DNA of 7,376 nucleotides from an uncultured Clostridia bacterium (GTDB taxonomy: Bacteria > Bacillota > Clostridia > Christensenellales > Borkfalkiaceae): contig CANREU010000071.1 of the NCBI GenBank assembly GCA_947629725.1, positions 1 through 7,376 on the forward strand. The letters run 5' to 3'. Below, in pieces: positions 5,968 through 7,376 of the stretch (position 1 is its first letter; each line of letters begins with the position of its first letter). The notes under the pieces were generated by a model, which made no database searches, was not told the origin of the DNA, and was given only the letters and a program-made list of their open reading frames with translations. The position numbers were made by a program, and so were the translations under genes.

Positions 5968-6870
5968 TCAGCACCTTGCCCCGCGGATGGCGCGCTCTGC
6001 GGCGTCGTCGAACCGTGCGGCATATGTAATTTTCGCCTCTTCGGCGACGGCGACCCGCTCCTCTTGCGTGACGTAGATCCCCTGCACCCGTACAGGGGGC
6101 TCCGAGGTGCCGCCGTAATACAAAAACTCCCCCCTTACCCGCAATTTCTCCGCGCCCGCAGCGAGCACGAGCGCGCAGGAATCCGCTTCCGCCGGGACGC
6201 GGAAGGCAATGCGGGAGGAAAAGTGCGCCGAAAGGGCCTGATAGTGCCGCTCGGTGTGGGAGGTGCGCGTCGAAACAAGAAGGTAAACGCCCGCCGCGCG
6301 CGCCTTTTTCCCGATGGAAGCGACGGCCTCCGCGAGCTGCCCGCCCGCCGTCTGCATGAGTCTCTCAAGCCCGTCGAGCACCACGACGAGGCGGGGCAAT
6401 TGCTCCGCTTCGGGGACGATGGGGTTGTACTCCTCGAGGCTGCGCGCCGCCTCCCCCGCCCTGCACTTCTCCTCAAAGAGGGCGAGCCTGCGCTCAACTT
6501 CCGCCGCCGTATAACGGAGAGCGGCGAGGATCTCCCCATCCTCCGTGACGGGCTCTGCGACCAGCATGTGGGGCGCGTGCGCATACACGCCGAACTCGCT
6601 CGCCGTGGGATCGCACAAAAGAAGGCGCACCTCGGCGGGAGTGTATCGCTTCATGAGAGACGCGGCGACCGTGTGCAGAAGGGCGCTCTTGCCCATGCCG
6701 CCCGCGCCGCCGACGAGCAGGTTGAACTGCTTCGCGAGGTCGATACAGAGAAATTCGCCGTCCTCCGTCCTGCCGAGAGGGACGCGGAGCCCCTTCTTTT
6801 TGTAGGCGGCGCACGCCGCGAGCCCGTCCGCAAAAGAAATGCGCTCTTCCGGTTTTTTATGGAAAATCAT
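5968..6870 (-). CDS. Stand-alone FtsK/SpoIIIE-type ATPase domain protein with altered Walker B
   Basis: A 300-residue protein that aligns by eye along the motor domain of FtsK/SpoIIIE DNA translocases but lacks the membrane anchor and the C-terminal gamma winged helix. Visible blocks: Walker A GGAGGMGKS (54-62), EVRLLLCDP (80-88), HMLVAEPVT (101-109), Walker B LVVVLDGLERLM (161-172), KKARAAGVYLLVSTR (188-202), SSRIAFRV (218-225), GAEKLRVRGEFLYY (239-252) and RVQGIYVTQEE (261-271). The usual IDELADLM has become LDGLERLM, with Gly167 (codon GGG, 6372-6370) where the catalytic Glu belongs. DPK is DPT and ATQRPS is STRTSH. It may be a weak or non-hydrolysing motor, or one with a reassigned role. 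The start at 6870 has GAGGAGG 8 bases upstream and follows a promoter; upstream starts at 6897 and 6963 precede the transcript. First gene of a two-gene operon. Confidence 0.88.
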   Translation of the reverse strand: MIFHKKPEERISFADGLAACAAYKKKGLRVPLGRTEDGEFLCIDLAKQFNLLVGGAGGMGKSALLHTVAASLMKRYTPAEVRLLLCDPTASEFGVYAHAPHMLVAEPVTEDGEILAALRYTAAEVERRLALFEEKCRAGEAARSLEEYNPIVPEAEQLPRLVVVLDGLERLMQTAGGQLAEAVASIGKKARAAGVYLLVSTRTSHTERHYQALSAHFSSRIAFRVPAEADSCALVLAAGAEKLRVRGEFLYYGGTSEPPVRVQGIYVTQEERVAVAEEAKITYAARFDDAAERAIRGARC

Positions 6871-6897
6871 AGGTTTTTCCTCCTCTTTCGCTTCCAT

Positions 6898-6926
6898 ATT
6901 ATAGACGCTCGCGCCCGAGCCGTCAA
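6898..6926 (-). promoter_or_regulatory. Near-consensus promoter of the FtsK-like/AlkZ-related operon
   Basis: On the minus strand TTGACG (6926-6921) and TATAAT (6903-6898) are separated by exactly 17 bases. Transcription should start near 6891, leaving about 20 bases of leader containing GAGGAGG (6885-6879). The spacer is mostly an inverted repeat GCTCG-N4-CGAGC (6907-6920), a plausible repressor site. Confidence 0.88.
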
Positions 6927-6978
6927 GTCCCCCGACCCCATTTTTTGCTCCAAAACGGGACAAAAATGTTGTATGTTG

Positions 6979-7012
6979 ATTATAACATATGTTATATAAC
7001 GCATGTTATAAT
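6979..7012. promoter_or_regulatory. 34-bp AT-rich dyad, operator-like, with divergent extended -10 elements
   Basis: The 34 bases are a palindrome with only two mismatched pairs out of 17. They are built from four half-sites: TATAAC at 6981 and 6995, GTTATA at 6991 and 7005. Two overlapping TATAAC-N4-GTTATA sites result, 14 bases apart. Each outer end also reads TGTTATAAT, an extended -10 sequence, pointing outward on both strands, but no good -35 boxes accompany them. The dyad is 52 bases upstream of the -35 box of the FtsK-like operon. A regulator binding site is the simplest reading. Confidence 0.6.
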
Positions 7013-7103
7013 TGTTTTTGCCCCCTTTTCCTCGCCGCACATATGCTTTATGAGACATTTGCGCGCTTCTCGCGGGGGAGGAGCGTGCACGTGGAACGAA
7101 TCC

Positions 7104-7376
7104 TACTACGTCATTCCGAACAGACGTGAGGAATCTCATAAGGTCATGTTTCGACAAGCTCAACATGACGTGTTTTATAGCGGGACGGGAAAACATGCTC
7201 TTCTGCCGCCCCACCCCCCTACCCCCCTCCCACGGAGGGGGCACCCACCGCACCCATGCCCCTCATTCCGAACGGAGCCGAAGGCGGAGTGAGTGAATCT
7301 TTCTCTTTCGGAATAACGAACACACCCCCCACCCTACCCTCCCCCCTCAAGTATAAGGGGGGAGGCAAGAGGTAGG
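7104..7376. repeat. Intergenic repeat cluster 3 (no gene), running off the window
   Basis: This holds CTACGTCATTCCGAAC...GTGAGGAATCTC (7104-7137), joined to an inverted repeat GTCATGTT/AACATGAC (7143-7150, 7162-7169) with CGACAAGCTC between; a C-rich block with CCCTCCCACGGAGGGGG (about 7225-7241); an element from TCATTCCGAACGG to TTCGGAATAACG (7263-7317); and the C-rich block with 10-bp hairpin CCTCCCCCCT/AGGGGGGAGG (7338-7347 with 7356-7365). The last is nearly the same as 4771-4818. No coding potential beyond repeat translations. Confidence 0.75.

Noticed and set aside
6871..6963. Longer FtsK-like protein starting at 6897 or 6963
   Set aside because: Both codons lie at or upstream of the -10 box; the strong GAGGAGG site and the promoter fix the start at 6870.
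7104..7376. A CRISPR array in the repeat clusters
   Set aside because: Repeats are not evenly spaced, vary in length and are palindromic modules without unique spacers of constant size.

Overview
The window looks like a GC-rich, Gram-positive Clostridia-type bacterium (Bacillota), probably a gut lineage. Evidence: a signal recognition particle RNA whose 3' half matches the long Bacillus-type form, strong GGAGG ribosome binding sites, TTGACA/TATAAT promoters, a lipobox lipoprotein with Cys-rich repeats of a kind common in clostridial surface proteins, and abundant palindromic intergenic repeats of the 'CCCCCTTGAGGGGGAGCT...TGAGGGGGTG' and 'CATTCCGA...GAATCTC' types. I cannot name the genus.

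Layout. The left edge (1-115, + strand) is the 3' part of the SRP RNA gene, cut by the window. It converges on an M18 aminopeptidase gene (196-1599, -), and a perfect GC hairpin between them (152-179) can terminate both. The aminopeptidase has its own promoter. About 700 bases of repeat-filled intergenic DNA follow, including a near-identical ~105-base unit present twice. Next come a terminator (2336-2377) and a 663-residue lipoprotein gene (2404-4395, -), whose promoter has an 8-G run between -35 and -10. Another ~500-base repeat cluster (4684-5190) separates this from a two-gene operon on the minus strand: promoter 6926-6898, a stand-alone FtsK/SpoIIIE-type motor domain (5968-6870), an AlkZ-related winged-helix protein (5285-5965) 2 bases downstream, and a terminator (5209-5239). 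Upstream of the operon lie a 34-bp AT-rich dyad (6979-7012) and a third repeat cluster running to the window edge.

How the parts work together. All four protein genes read leftward. The M18 peptidase and the lipoprotein each appear monocistronic with their own promoter and terminator. The FtsK-like/AlkZ-related pair looks translationally coupled and may act together on DNA; that is inference. The best candidates for new biology are the possibly slippage-tunable lipoprotein promoter, the FtsK-like protein with a Gly in place of the Walker B catalytic Glu beside a putative DNA-repair partner, the 34-bp dyad, and the repeat families that keep a fixed frame while their hairpin arms change in a compensated way.
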